NCBI GenBank assembly: GCA_030587405.1
Contig: JAUQZD010000023.1
Coordinates: 1 to 26,998, forward strand
Length of the DNA: 26,998 nt
Direction of reading: 5' to 3'
Source: Candidatus Freyrarchaeum guaymasense
GTDB taxonomy: Archaea > Asgardarchaeota > Jordarchaeia > Jordarchaeales > Freyrarchaeaceae
The translations under genes and the position numbers were made by a program. The notes below the pieces were generated by a model. The model was given only the letters and a program-made list of their open reading frames with translations. It was not told where the DNA came from and ran no database searches. Positions 13,894 to 20,889 of this stretch are shown here, in pieces. Position 1 is the stretch's first letter; the number at the start of each line of letters is the position of its first letter.

Positions 13894-16098
13894 TTGTCAG
13901 CAAGAATCAAAAAAATAGAAGAAATCACCAAGATGATGGCTAAAAAAGAGCAAATACGGAACTTCGGCATAATAGCACACATCGACCACGGCAAAACAAC
14001 CCTCTCAGACTCCCTCCTCGCCGAGGCAGGCCTCCTCTCCCCGACCATAGCCGGGCAAGCCCGAGCCCTAGATTATCTTGAAGAAGAGCAGAAGAGAGGG
14101 ATCACCATCAAGTCAGCAAACATATCCCTACTCCACGAGCTAAACGGAACACCGTTCCTGGCAAACCTTATAGATACGCCTGGACACGTGGACTTCACGG
14201 GCCATGTGACTAGGGCTTTACGTGTCATTGATGGTGCGGTGGTGGTTGTGGATGCTGTTGAGGAGGTTATGGTTCAGACTGAGACTGTGACTAGGCAGGC
14301 TTTGGCTGAGCGGGTTAAGCCTGTTCTTTTCATTAATAAGGTTGATCGTTTGATTCGTGAGTTGAAGCTTGATGATCGTGCTGTTCAGGAGAAGTTTAAC
14401 AGGATTATTCGTGACTTTAATGGTTTGATTAGTTTGTATGGTGAGAAGGAGTTTGCGGGGAAGTGGAGGGTTAATCCTGCTAATGGTAGTGTTGCTTTTG
14501 GGTCTGCGCTTCATGGGTGGGGTTTCACTATTCCGCAGATGCAGGAGCTTGGGTTGAAGTTTGGTGACATTGTGGCGTACTATAGGGAGGAGAACGTTGA
14601 GGAGCTTAGGAAGCTTCTTCCGGTGCACGCCGCCGTCCTGGACATGGTGGTTAAGCATTTGCCTAATCCTCTTGAGGCGCAGCCTTACAGGATTCCCAAA
14701 ATATGGCATGGGGATCTTAACGGTGAGGTCGGGAAGGCTATGTTGGAGTGCGACGAGGATGGGCCTACGGTTATTTGCTTGAATAATGTGGTTGTTGATC
14801 CTCATGCTGGTATTGTTTCGACGGGGCGCGTGTTCTCCGGGACGATCAATGAGGGTGACCGTGTCTACCTTTTGACTGCTAGGAAGGGTTATAGGGTTCA
14901 GCAGACTAGTATTTACATGGGGGCTAGGCGGGCTATTGTGAAGTCTATTCCTGCTGGGAACATTGCGGCTATGCTTGGGTTGGAGCTTGCTAGGGCTGGT
15001 GAGACGGTTGTGGCTGAGGAGTTTAAGGATTCTGTGGCTCCTTTTGAGAAGATTAAGTATGTTTCGGAGCCGGTGGTTACCGTCGCGGTTGAGCCTAAGC
15101 ATCCTAGGGATCTGCCTAAGCTTGTTGACTTGATGCAGAAGCTTTCCATTCAGGATCCGAACCTTGTTGCGACGATTAATCAGGAGACTGGGGAGTACCT
15201 TTTGTCGGGTATGGGTGAGCTTCACCTTGAAATTTCTCTTAAGGAGATCCAGTCTCAGATAGAGGTGACTGTTTCGCCTCCAATAGTTGTTTACAGGGAG
15301 ACTGTGACGTCCACTTCTCCTCCAATACTGGGTAAGAGCCCTAATAAGCATAACCGTATCTGGATCGTTGTTGAGCCTCTTAACGAGGAGACGATCAACC
15401 TCATTGCTGAGGGGGAGATCTCGGAGTATCAGGATAGGAACGAGAGGGCGCGCATCCTCAGGGAGAAGGCTGGCTGGGACTCTCAGGACGCTAGGAACCT
15501 ATGGGCGATAGACGAGCACTTTAACGTTGTCGTGGACAGGACGAGGGGTATCCAGTACCTGCGTGAGGTCAGAGACACCATAATCTCCGGGGCTAAGTGG
15601 GCTTGCGAGGCTGGCCCCCTCGCCGAGGAGCCGATGCGGGGTGTAAAGGTCAACGTGGTGGACTGCCAGCTCCACGAGGACCCGGTTCACAGGGGCCCCG
15701 CGCAGATCATGCCCATGACTAGGCGTGCAACTTGGGGTGCGTTCCTGAGCGCCAAGCCAACACTTCTAGAGCCTATATATAAGATTCAGGTGAGTGTTCC
15801 ACCCGACTACATCGGCGTCATTTCAAGCGTTCTCTCCCAGCGTAGAGGCCAGGTTCTGAGCGTGGACCAGAAGGGCCCCCTAGCCTTCATAACAGGCGAG
15901 ATCCCGGTCAGGGAGAGCTTCGGGCTGGCGAACGAGCTCCGGTCGAAGACCTCGGGCAGGGCTTTCTGGCAAACCCAGTTCTCCCGGTGGGCCGAGGTGC
16001 CCAAGTCCCTTCTCGACGAGGTGATAGCGGAGGTGCGGAGACGGAAGGGGCTGAAGCCCGAGCCACCGAAACCCGAAGAGTACATAGACACCCTCTAG
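13894..16098 (+). CDS. fusA: Translation elongation factor 2 (aEF-2)
   Basis: This GTPase drives ribosomal translocation. The G motifs are clear (AHIDHGKTT, DTPGHVDF, NKVD), as is the archaeal/eukaryal EF-2 switch sequence RGITIKSANISL. Domain IV carries HEDPVHRGPAQ, whose His599 is the diphthamide site; Pro replaces the more usual Ala in this loop. At 734 residues it is full length and ends with a typical RKGLKPEPPKPEEYIDTL tail. TTG 13894 is chosen because GAGGTGG precedes it by 5 nt and the protein then starts like other archaeal EF-2s; GTG 13885 is possible. Third-codon base use changes abruptly near 14210, from A/C-rich to G/T-rich, and drifts back after about 15350, although the protein is intact. 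The diphthamide gene dph6 lies 0.9 kb downstream. Confidence 0.97.
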   Translation: MSARIKKIEEITKMMAKKEQIRNFGIIAHIDHGKTTLSDSLLAEAGLLSPTIAGQARALDYLEEEQKRGITIKSANISLLHELNGTPFLANLIDTPGHVDFTGHVTRALRVIDGAVVVVDAVEEVMVQTETVTRQALAERVKPVLFINKVDRLIRELKLDDRAVQEKFNRIIRDFNGLISLYGEKEFAGKWRVNPANGSVAFGSALHGWGFTIPQMQELGLKFGDIVAYYREENVEELRKLLPVHAAVLDMVVKHLPNPLEAQPYRIPKIWHGDLNGEVGKAMLECDEDGPTVICLNNVVVDPHAGIVSTGRVFSGTINEGDRVYLLTARKGYRVQQTSIYMGARRAIVKSIPAGNIAAMLGLELARAGETVVAEEFKDSVAPFEKIKYVSEPVVTVAVEPKHPRDLPKLVDLMQKLSIQDPNLVATINQETGEYLLSGMGELHLEISLKEIQSQIEVTVSPPIVVYRETVTSTSPPILGKSPNKHNRIWIVVEPLNEETINLIAEGEISEYQDRNERARILREKAGWDSQDARNLWAIDEHFNVVVDRTRGIQYLREVRDTIISGAKWACEAGPLAEEPMRGVKVNVVDCQLHEDPVHRGPAQIMPMTRRATWGAFLSAKPTLLEPIYKIQVSVPPDYIGVISSVLSQRRGQVLSVDQKGPLAFITGEIPVRESFGLANELRSKTSGRAFWQTQFSRWAEVPKSLLDEVIAEVRRRKGLKPEPPKPEEYIDTL

Positions 16099-16171
16099 CA
16101 GGAAAGCTTTAAGGGGTTGAACCCGATCAATATTTCCGTCCACCATTCCTCTAGGTATTGGAGATGTTAGG

Positions 16172-16486
16172 ATGGAGAGGGAAGGCGGTGGGTCAGGCAG
16201 GGTTCCCGAATGGGCTGAGGCTAGGGGGAAGCTGGAGCGTCCCCCCCTCGAGGAGAGGCTGAGCGACGACGAGGTCTTCGTGCTTGAGATCCTATCTAGG
16301 CAGCGTAAGCTGCTAGACCAGATCCTGTCGGAGTTCAACGCTCCGCGAAAGGCTGTGGGGAAGGAGCCCGTGCAAAGGGAAGCCCTCGCATCCCTTCTGG
16401 AGGGGTTGAGGGAGAAGGGCTTCATCAACAAAATAGAAGTCTGGGAGATCACGAGGAAGGGCGAAAGATACCTCAGGGAGATGTAG
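16172..16486 (+). CDS. Small winged-helix-like hypothetical protein
   Basis: This 104-residue protein has a charged, probably disordered N terminus (about 25 residues). The helical C-terminal part has a winged-helix look: VFVLEILSRQRKLLDQILSE, then REALASLLEGLREKGFI and the wing-like IEVWEITRKGERYLREM. The EITRKGERYL ending is common in archaeal MarR/PadR-like regulators. DNA binding is therefore plausible but unproven. ATG 16172 follows a weak purine-rich site. A TATA-like GCTTTAAG is near 16106. The gene stands alone between EF-2 and tRNA-Gln. Confidence 0.65.
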   Translation: MEREGGGSGRVPEWAEARGKLERPPLEERLSDDEVFVLEILSRQRKLLDQILSEFNAPRKAVGKEPVQREALASLLEGLREKGFINKIEVWEITRKGERYLREM

Positions 16487-16684
16487 CTTCCGTATCCTTC
16501 CATTTAGCCTTGGAAACCTCCACGTTTAAGCAATAGGAATCGCCCATTCAGGCATTTCACCAGCTGAACCCGCATATCAGACAGGTAAAAGAAGAGCCCT
16601 CACCATGCCTGCTTTCAACAGCCTTGACTCCTTCCCATAATAAATTTATCTCCCGAAGAGTTGCCAAAACCCTCGACTCGAAAA
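16487..16684. other. Intergenic stretch without a supported gene
   Basis: No conserved gene is visible here. A short minus-strand frame ends FTCLICGFSW but lacks a start and any family resemblance. Confidence 0.4.
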
Positions 16685-16694
16685 CTATATAAAA
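16685..16694 (+). promoter_or_regulatory. TATA box of tRNA-Gln
   Basis: CTATATAAAA is 25-34 nt upstream of the mature tRNA 5' end. This is ideal spacing for transcription starting just before the tRNA. Confidence 0.7.
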
Positions 16695-16718
16695 TTTCGT
16701 GTCTAAACTTGAGGCTGA

Positions 16719-16843
16719 AGCCCGGTGGTGTAGCCTCCTAGCACGGTTGTGGCTAGGTGGCATAGTGGCCAAGCGCTCCAAGGGGCTACGCATCCGGGGC
16801 TCTGGACCCTGGGACCCAGGTTCGAATCCTGGCCGGGCTACCA
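16719..16843 (+). tRNA. tRNA-Gln (CTG anticodon) interrupted in the D arm, probably by two introns
   Basis: The acceptor AGCCCGG pairs with CCGGGCT, followed by A73 and an encoded CCA. The T arm is CCAGG-TTCGAAT-CCTGG, the anticodon stem CGGGG/CCCTG and the loop CTCTGGA, giving anticodon CTG. The D arm is split. Joining 16719-16733 (ending GTGTAG), 16766-16774 (TGGCCAAGC) and 16792-16843 (starting ATCCGGGG) gives a 76-nt molecule with the usual archaeal tRNA-Gln D arm, GTGTAG-TGGCCAAGCAT. This implies introns of 32 nt (16734-16765) and 17 nt (16775-16791) around a 9-nt exon. Intron 1 folds as CCTAGC/GCTAGG. Direct repeats (TAG; GC) leave each junction uncertain by 2-3 nt. A single 49-nt intron is a less likely alternative. 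Confidence 0.85.
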
Positions 16844-16956
16844 TTATAAATCTACTTTCTCTTGATTACCCATTTTTTCATAAAGTTTTTCTCTATAAGA
16901 GGCTCACGTACACATACATTTGAAGGGGGTTCTTCCGTTTATTCAATTTAAGCTTT

Positions 16957-17634
16957 TCACCCATGAAACTTTGGCTTTAAAGAAAATTCGATGTTACTTA
17001 TGAACAAAAGAGATTTCTTCTCTTCTTTACTGAACTTAGAGATTTCAATTTTTTCTTTGAAAGTTGGTGCATCAACTACCATAGTGTGATATTCCCCATT
17101 TTCTCCACAAAGGTCTATTCCATACTCATCACTCAGCGCTTTCAAACTTTTAAGGCAATCTATGTCAAGCTCACGACCAAGCCATTCTTCATCAAACCAA
17201 GGCCGTCTCACACACGTGAAAATTGCCCTGAATCCACCCAAAACCACCTCTTCTAAGATTCTGTGGCGACCCAGACCCCATAATGGCCTTATCACATCAA
17301 TACCGACTTCTTCACAAACACCTCCAATCCAATCCCCATGAACATTATCTATAATTGATATGTCACCCGTTACTATGCCTTCGATTCTCTCTGTTTTCAC
17401 CAACCTGGAGATGGCCTCCATGTATCCTTTTCGGTAGGGCTCTTGAACCTTGACCTTGAGGTGTGGGATCCCCAAAGCCCTGGACTGAAGTGACATGAGC
17501 GGGACGGGATGGCAAAGAAACGACTCGTTCCCAATAAACGTAACGATGTAAGCGACATCATAACCTTGAGTTATCACTTTATGACACGCCAAGCAAGATT
17601 CTTTACCTCCACTCCATAAAACAGCAACCCTCAT
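16957..17634 (-). CDS. dph6: Diphthine--ammonia ligase (Dph6), PP-loop ATPase
   Basis: The N terminus RVAVLWSGGKESCLA is the PP-loop of Dph6, which adenylates diphthine on EF-2 and uses ammonia to make diphthamide. Further family motifs are GDISIIDNVHGDWIGGVCEE, RPLWGL and GENGEYHTMV. At 225 residues it is a full-length archaeal enzyme. ATG 17634 is preferred over the TTG one codon earlier. A strong TATA element (ATATAA on the minus strand, about 17653-17667) lies very close upstream, so the mRNA is nearly leaderless. The substrate EF-2 is encoded nearby with an intact target His. Base composition is clearly AT-richer than the flanking genes, as in the adjacent flavodoxin gene. Confidence 0.92.
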   Translation of the reverse strand: MRVAVLWSGGKESCLACHKVITQGYDVAYIVTFIGNESFLCHPVPLMSLQSRALGIPHLKVKVQEPYRKGYMEAISRLVKTERIEGIVTGDISIIDNVHGDWIGGVCEEVGIDVIRPLWGLGRHRILEEVVLGGFRAIFTCVRRPWFDEEWLGRELDIDCLKSLKALSDEYGIDLCGENGEYHTMVVDAPTFKEKIEISKFSKEEKKSLLFISNIEFSLKPKFHG

Positions 17635-17710
17635 CAATCCCAGCTTTATAACGTTATTATATAAAAAATATTAATAAAATCGCTATAAAGAAAGGTTTGC
17701 AATCACGCCA

Positions 17711-18187
17711 TTATTTTTTTAATTGAATTTTTAATGTTTTAGTGAATTCTTTAACTTTTTTGAGGTATTCGCCTGATTTGACTTCTTTCTCTTTAACATT
17801 AAGTGTGGCTATTGGCTGTTTCGAGAGTTCCTCCATTTGCCTGAAAATTTTGCCGCTGATTATGCCGTATGTGCTGAAGAAAGCTATTTTCTTGATTTTG
17901 TGGCCGTTTAGGGCCATGTAGGTTCTTATTGGTGACGATAGGCTTCCCACCCAGACTGGAGAGCCAACCACTACCATGTCGTACTCTTCCGGGTTCCTGC
18001 CAGTGGGATAGATGTCTGTGAGCTTTCTGAATATAGCCTCATACCCGGACCTCAGAAAACCAGTGGCTCCCATCCTATTTTTCTTGTCTTTTATTTCCTC
18101 AATATCAGCGTTCAGGTCTTCAGCAATCGCTTCAGCCACCAACCTAGTATTTCCCGTCCTAGAGTAAAAGACGACTAAAGTTTTCAT
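17711..18187 (-). CDS. Flavodoxin-family protein
   Basis: This 158-residue single-domain protein begins KTLVVFYSRTGNTRLVAEAI, which contains the FMN phosphate-binding loop (SRTGNT). YDMVVVGSPVWVGSLSSPIR and IAFFSTYG follow, contributing the isoalloxazine-contacting loops of the flavodoxin fold. It is an FMN electron carrier or small NAD(P)H/ferredoxin-linked reductase; the partner is unknown. ATG 18187 has GGGGGA upstream. A minus-strand TATA lies at about 18225-18237. It has the same low-GC character as dph6, but each gene has its own promoter. Gene product localisation is cytoplasmic. Confidence 0.88.
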   Translation of the reverse strand: MKTLVVFYSRTGNTRLVAEAIAEDLNADIEEIKDKKNRMGATGFLRSGYEAIFRKLTDIYPTGRNPEEYDMVVVGSPVWVGSLSSPIRTYMALNGHKIKKIAFFSTYGIISGKIFRQMEELSKQPIATLNVKEKEVKSGEYLKKVKEFTKTLKIQLKK

Positions 18188-18476
18188 AACACTATTTCCC
18201 CCGATCTTACCAATCCGCTACCTCAAATTTAAATATTAACTTTAAGAAATTCTTATGAAAACGGGAATTTTAAACCGATGTTTGAACGTAAACCGGGCTA
18301 CCAGTCCTATTCCTCATTTTCCGGTGTTTTCGGTGTTGTCGGCCTTGCCCCTCAAGCGTCTTCCTCCCTGTTTCTGGGTTACTGTGCCTCTTGGGCTTCC
18401 TTCTCGTTTAGAAAGCTATTTTAAGGGGGGACTATCCTTTCCTTTCACGGCTTCTTCGAGTTTAGGGGGCTACCCG

Positions 18477-19247
18477 TTGAGGGTTAGGGTTCTCGGTACG
18501 AGTTCCGGATGGCCTTACCCGAGGATTGGCTGCAGGTGTCCCATCTGCTCTTCCCGGGATCCTAGGGATAAACGGTTGAGGCCGAGCATCCTTGTTGAGG
18601 GTGTTTTGGTGGATGCTGGCCCGGACATATACCACCAGTTTATGAGGTTTAACGTGGAGGAGGTTGAAGCCATCGTTTTGACCCATGCACACCCCGACCA
18701 CGTGCTCGGCCTCAACGATCTAACCCCTAGGAAGGTTGCCTCGATGGGGAAGGCCACGCTTTACGCTTCGGAGGAGACCTGGAACGTGGTGTGCTCCAGC
18801 CGGATCCTGTCTAACCTCGGATTCAAATGGATGCTCTTTCCCTCCTCCTCCTTCGAGGTTGGCTCTCTCACCTTTACGCCTATTAGGGTCGTCCACGCGG
18901 AGGGAGTCGAAACCTTCGCCTTCAAGATAGAGGATGGCTCCTCCTCTCTCCTCTACGCCCCGGACTTCCTAGAGATACCGCCGGGAGGACGTGAGGTGTG
19001 CGTGGGAGTGGACGTCGCGTTCCTCGACGGTTCAACCCTCAGAACCCCTCCCTCCCCCCTAAGGGAGCGGTTCGGCCATCTGGGCATATATGACGCCGTG
19101 AGGGTTGCCCGGGAGTTGGGGGTGGGACGCGTCTTCTTCACCCACATAGGGCACTCGACAGCCCCCCATGCCGTGCTGGAGGAAATGCTGAGGAAGGAGG
19201 GCTCACTTTTCCACGTCGCATACGACGGCCTAGAGCTTAAAATTTAA
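18477..19247 (+). CDS. PhnP/PqqB-like MBL-fold phosphodiesterase
   Basis: The protein starts LRVRVLGTSSGWPYPRIGC, and the CRCPICS cysteine cluster is the structural zinc site typical of the PhnP group. THAHPDH, the metal-binding HxHxDH motif, follows, with further ligands in YAPDFLEIP and FFTHIGHST. PhnP-type enzymes hydrolyse cyclic phosphodiesters such as phosphoribosyl 1,2-cyclic phosphate; PqqB is the other close relative. No phosphonate or PQQ genes are nearby, so the substrate is open. TTG 18477 is chosen: GGGGGC lies 6 nt upstream, a TATA element (CTATTTTAAG) at 18416-18425, and the upstream in-frame sequence is not protein-like. The product is 256 residues. Confidence 0.85.
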   Translation: MRVRVLGTSSGWPYPRIGCRCPICSSRDPRDKRLRPSILVEGVLVDAGPDIYHQFMRFNVEEVEAIVLTHAHPDHVLGLNDLTPRKVASMGKATLYASEETWNVVCSSRILSNLGFKWMLFPSSSFEVGSLTFTPIRVVHAEGVETFAFKIEDGSSSLLYAPDFLEIPPGGREVCVGVDVAFLDGSTLRTPPSPLRERFGHLGIYDAVRVARELGVGRVFFTHIGHSTAPHAVLEEMLRKEGSLFHVAYDGLELKI

Positions 19248-19272
19248 AGGATGCGTTGAACCGGCTTCCCGT

Positions 19273-20313
19273 CTAGACGATGCGGGGGGGCTTGGAGAAG
19301 TCTGCTCCCGGCGTGTAACCGTACCTCGAAGTGAACATTCTACCTACATGGTAGAACATGAAGGAGAGCGGTATGCTCTTAGGGCATACCTCGTCGCACT
19401 TGCCGCAGCCGACGCACGAATCAGCCATGTGAAGCATCCTAGTGGCTATGAAGAGTGAAGGCGTGTACTCCCTCCTCCTGGAGAGGAGGATGCAGTCCTT
19501 GCAGAAGCACAGGGGGCACGCCCTTATGCATGACCCACACTTAACGCACAGGTTGAGCTGGCTGTTAAACCAGGATAGTCTCTCCTCTTCGGGGGCGGAA
19601 AGCCACCTCTCTCTCTCCTCAACCAGCCACCTCCCCCCTTCCTCATCCAGCCTTCTAATAGCTTCCTCCCTTTCAAGCACGTCTTCGAGGGCTGGCTCCC
19701 CAGCCACCAGCCCCCTACTCCTTAAGTGCATGACGAGGGCGGCTCCCTTCTCCGTTCTCGCCTCCACGATTGGAACCCCCGACTTTGTGAGGAAGCTGAA
19801 CACCACGTCAGCGTAGGGTGGACTGTGAACCTCGCACCTCCTGCAAGCGTCTCTGAGCTCCTCCCTGCTGGGAGGATCGCTGAGGGTGCGTCCAAGCTCC
19901 TCCGGAGGGTGGGCTTCCTCCCTCCTCATGCCCGGACAGTCAAACCCTATAACGTATACGTCGTCTAAGTTTACCTTCCTCCTCTTAGCCAGCTCAACTA
20001 TCGCCCTCGCCTCGCAGGGCTTCACGAGCACGGCAAGCCTCTCCCCCGCCCTTTCCACGAGGGTTTTTGGCGCCGAGCCCAGCTTCTTGTAGCCGTAAAG
20101 TATGATCTGGGCTACAGGGGCCGATGCAGCCTCCTCAAGGCTGGATGAAACGGCAAGTGACGGCTTGCATTCCCCCTCAGCCAGCCGCCCGGTCACCACG
20201 CCGTCAACCCTTCCCTCCTCTAGAAGGTGCCTGAGAGCGTAGCGTATAATCTTGACAGGCTCCTCCCTACCGGTGGCATGGAGCACCACTTCGCCTCTCA
20301 ATCCTTCACCCAT
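19273..20313 (-). CDS. FrhB/FdhB-like flavo-iron-sulfur subunit (F420-type hydrogenase/dehydrogenase beta family)
   Basis: This 346-residue protein has the flavin-binding FrhB/FdhB-like body (LVKPCEARAIVELAKRRKV, VYVIGFDCPGM) and two C-terminal cluster regions. The first is Cys256, Cys259, Cys262 and Cys266 followed by Cys269, Cys271 and Cys274; the second is Cys300, Cys303, Cys306 and Cys310 (CVGCGKCDEVCP). Family members move electrons between F420, NAD(P)H or a dehydrogenase and ferredoxin-type clusters. It is the third gene after hdrA and mvhD, so it probably feeds or drains the HdrA-MvhD unit. The true electron donor cannot be named: no hydrogenase large subunit or FdhA is in the window. 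ATG 20313 follows GAGAGAGG. Confidence 0.85.
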   Translation of the reverse strand: MGEGLRGEVVLHATGREEPVKIIRYALRHLLEEGRVDGVVTGRLAEGECKPSLAVSSSLEEAASAPVAQIILYGYKKLGSAPKTLVERAGERLAVLVKPCEARAIVELAKRRKVNLDDVYVIGFDCPGMRREEAHPPEELGRTLSDPPSREELRDACRRCEVHSPPYADVVFSFLTKSGVPIVEARTEKGAALVMHLRSRGLVAGEPALEDVLEREEAIRRLDEEGGRWLVEERERWLSAPEEERLSWFNSQLNLCVKCGSCIRACPLCFCKDCILLSRRREYTPSLFIATRMLHMADSCVGCGKCDEVCPKSIPLSFMFYHVGRMFTSRYGYTPGADFSKPPRIV

Positions 20314-20394
20314 CCGCTTCCTCTCTCGGGCGGCTTCCGGAGGGCTTCCTCGGGTCCCCCACGCTTCCTGGGGGGGTCGCCTGGGGTCCCCCTT
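20314..20394 (-). other. GC-rich intergenic hairpin region between mvhD and the FrhB-like gene
   Basis: This 81-nt gap is very rich in runs of G and C and can form hairpins such as CCCCCA/TGGGGG around a 7-nt loop. It is where a 3'-UTR selenocysteine insertion element of mvhD would be expected. I could not fit the archaeal SECIS core (GAA bulge, 3 bp, loop, 3 bp, A), so no assignment is made. Confidence 0.35.
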
Positions 20395-20878
20395 TTAAGG
20401 GTTTCCTACCTCAGGCTCATTCGCTTCCCTCTTTAACGGGTTTGGCCCCAGCATCCTCACCTTCTCGCTCATCTCCCTTGCAGCGTCGGCGAAGTACTTG
20501 CCTTCAGCCGAGGAGCAATAGAACATTTTGACCCTCTCCGCACCGACGCCCATGAACTCCAGCATGTCCCGGACCATCTCAACCTGCCTCGAAGCCAGCA
20601 CGTTGCCGTTTTCGAACTCGCACTCCCCGATGTTTCACCCGACGACCATGACCCCGTCGGCTCCCTTCCATAGGGCTCTAGCGATGAGGTCCGCTGAAAC
20701 CCTACCCGTGCATGGAACCCTCACCGGTCTAAGGGTTGCAGGGTACTGAGCCCTGATCGTCCCAGCCATGTCGGCAGCCCCGTACCCTCACTTCTGGAGG
20801 CGTGAAGCGCCTTTTCCAGCAGAGGAACGCGGCTATCTTGACGCCTTTAACCCTTCCAGCGTCTTCCCGTCCCGTCAT
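20395..20878 (-). CDS. mvhD: MvhD/VhuD-like iron-sulfur subunit with two in-frame TGA (probable selenocysteine) codons and a frame change
   Basis: MvhD passes electrons from a hydrogenase or dehydrogenase to HdrA through a [2Fe-2S] cluster. From ATG 20878, 11 nt after hdrA, the protein starts GVKIAAFLCW in one frame. The rest lies in a second frame: QK-TGA-GYGAADMAGT, RVPCTGRVSADLIARAL, DGVMVVG-TGA-NIGECEFENGN and ending near LGPNPL. TGA at 20790-20788 replaces the second Cys of the CxxC-[GS]Y motif. TGA at 20637-20635 replaces the Cys of the GCHxGxC motif. VhuD of methanogens is a known selenoprotein. Joining the frames needs +1 near the AAAA run at 20815-20812; it also leaves about seven extra residues before the first TGA. 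The cause could be an assembly error, a mutation or programmed frameshifting. Confidence 0.75.
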
Positions 20879-20889
20879 GGTTACGCCTC

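Noticed and set aside
14218..15351. A 377-codon open frame antisense to EF-2
   Set aside because: It is a by-product of the T/G-ending codons used by EF-2 in this stretch. The translation is low-complexity (Leu, Asn, Arg, His) with no family resemblance.
16734..16782. A single 49-nt intron in tRNA-Gln
   Set aside because: It would also give a 76-nt product, but with an atypical D loop. The two-intron reading recovers the usual tRNA-Gln D arm. It is kept as an alternative.
18255..18476. N-terminal extension of the PhnP-like protein
   Set aside because: It contains the TATA box and ribosome binding site for TTG 18477 and has no resemblance to the family.
20314..20394. A standard archaeal SECIS element after mvhD
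   Set aside because: Hairpins exist, but I could not fit the GAA / 3 bp / loop / 3 bp / A core, so it is not claimed.
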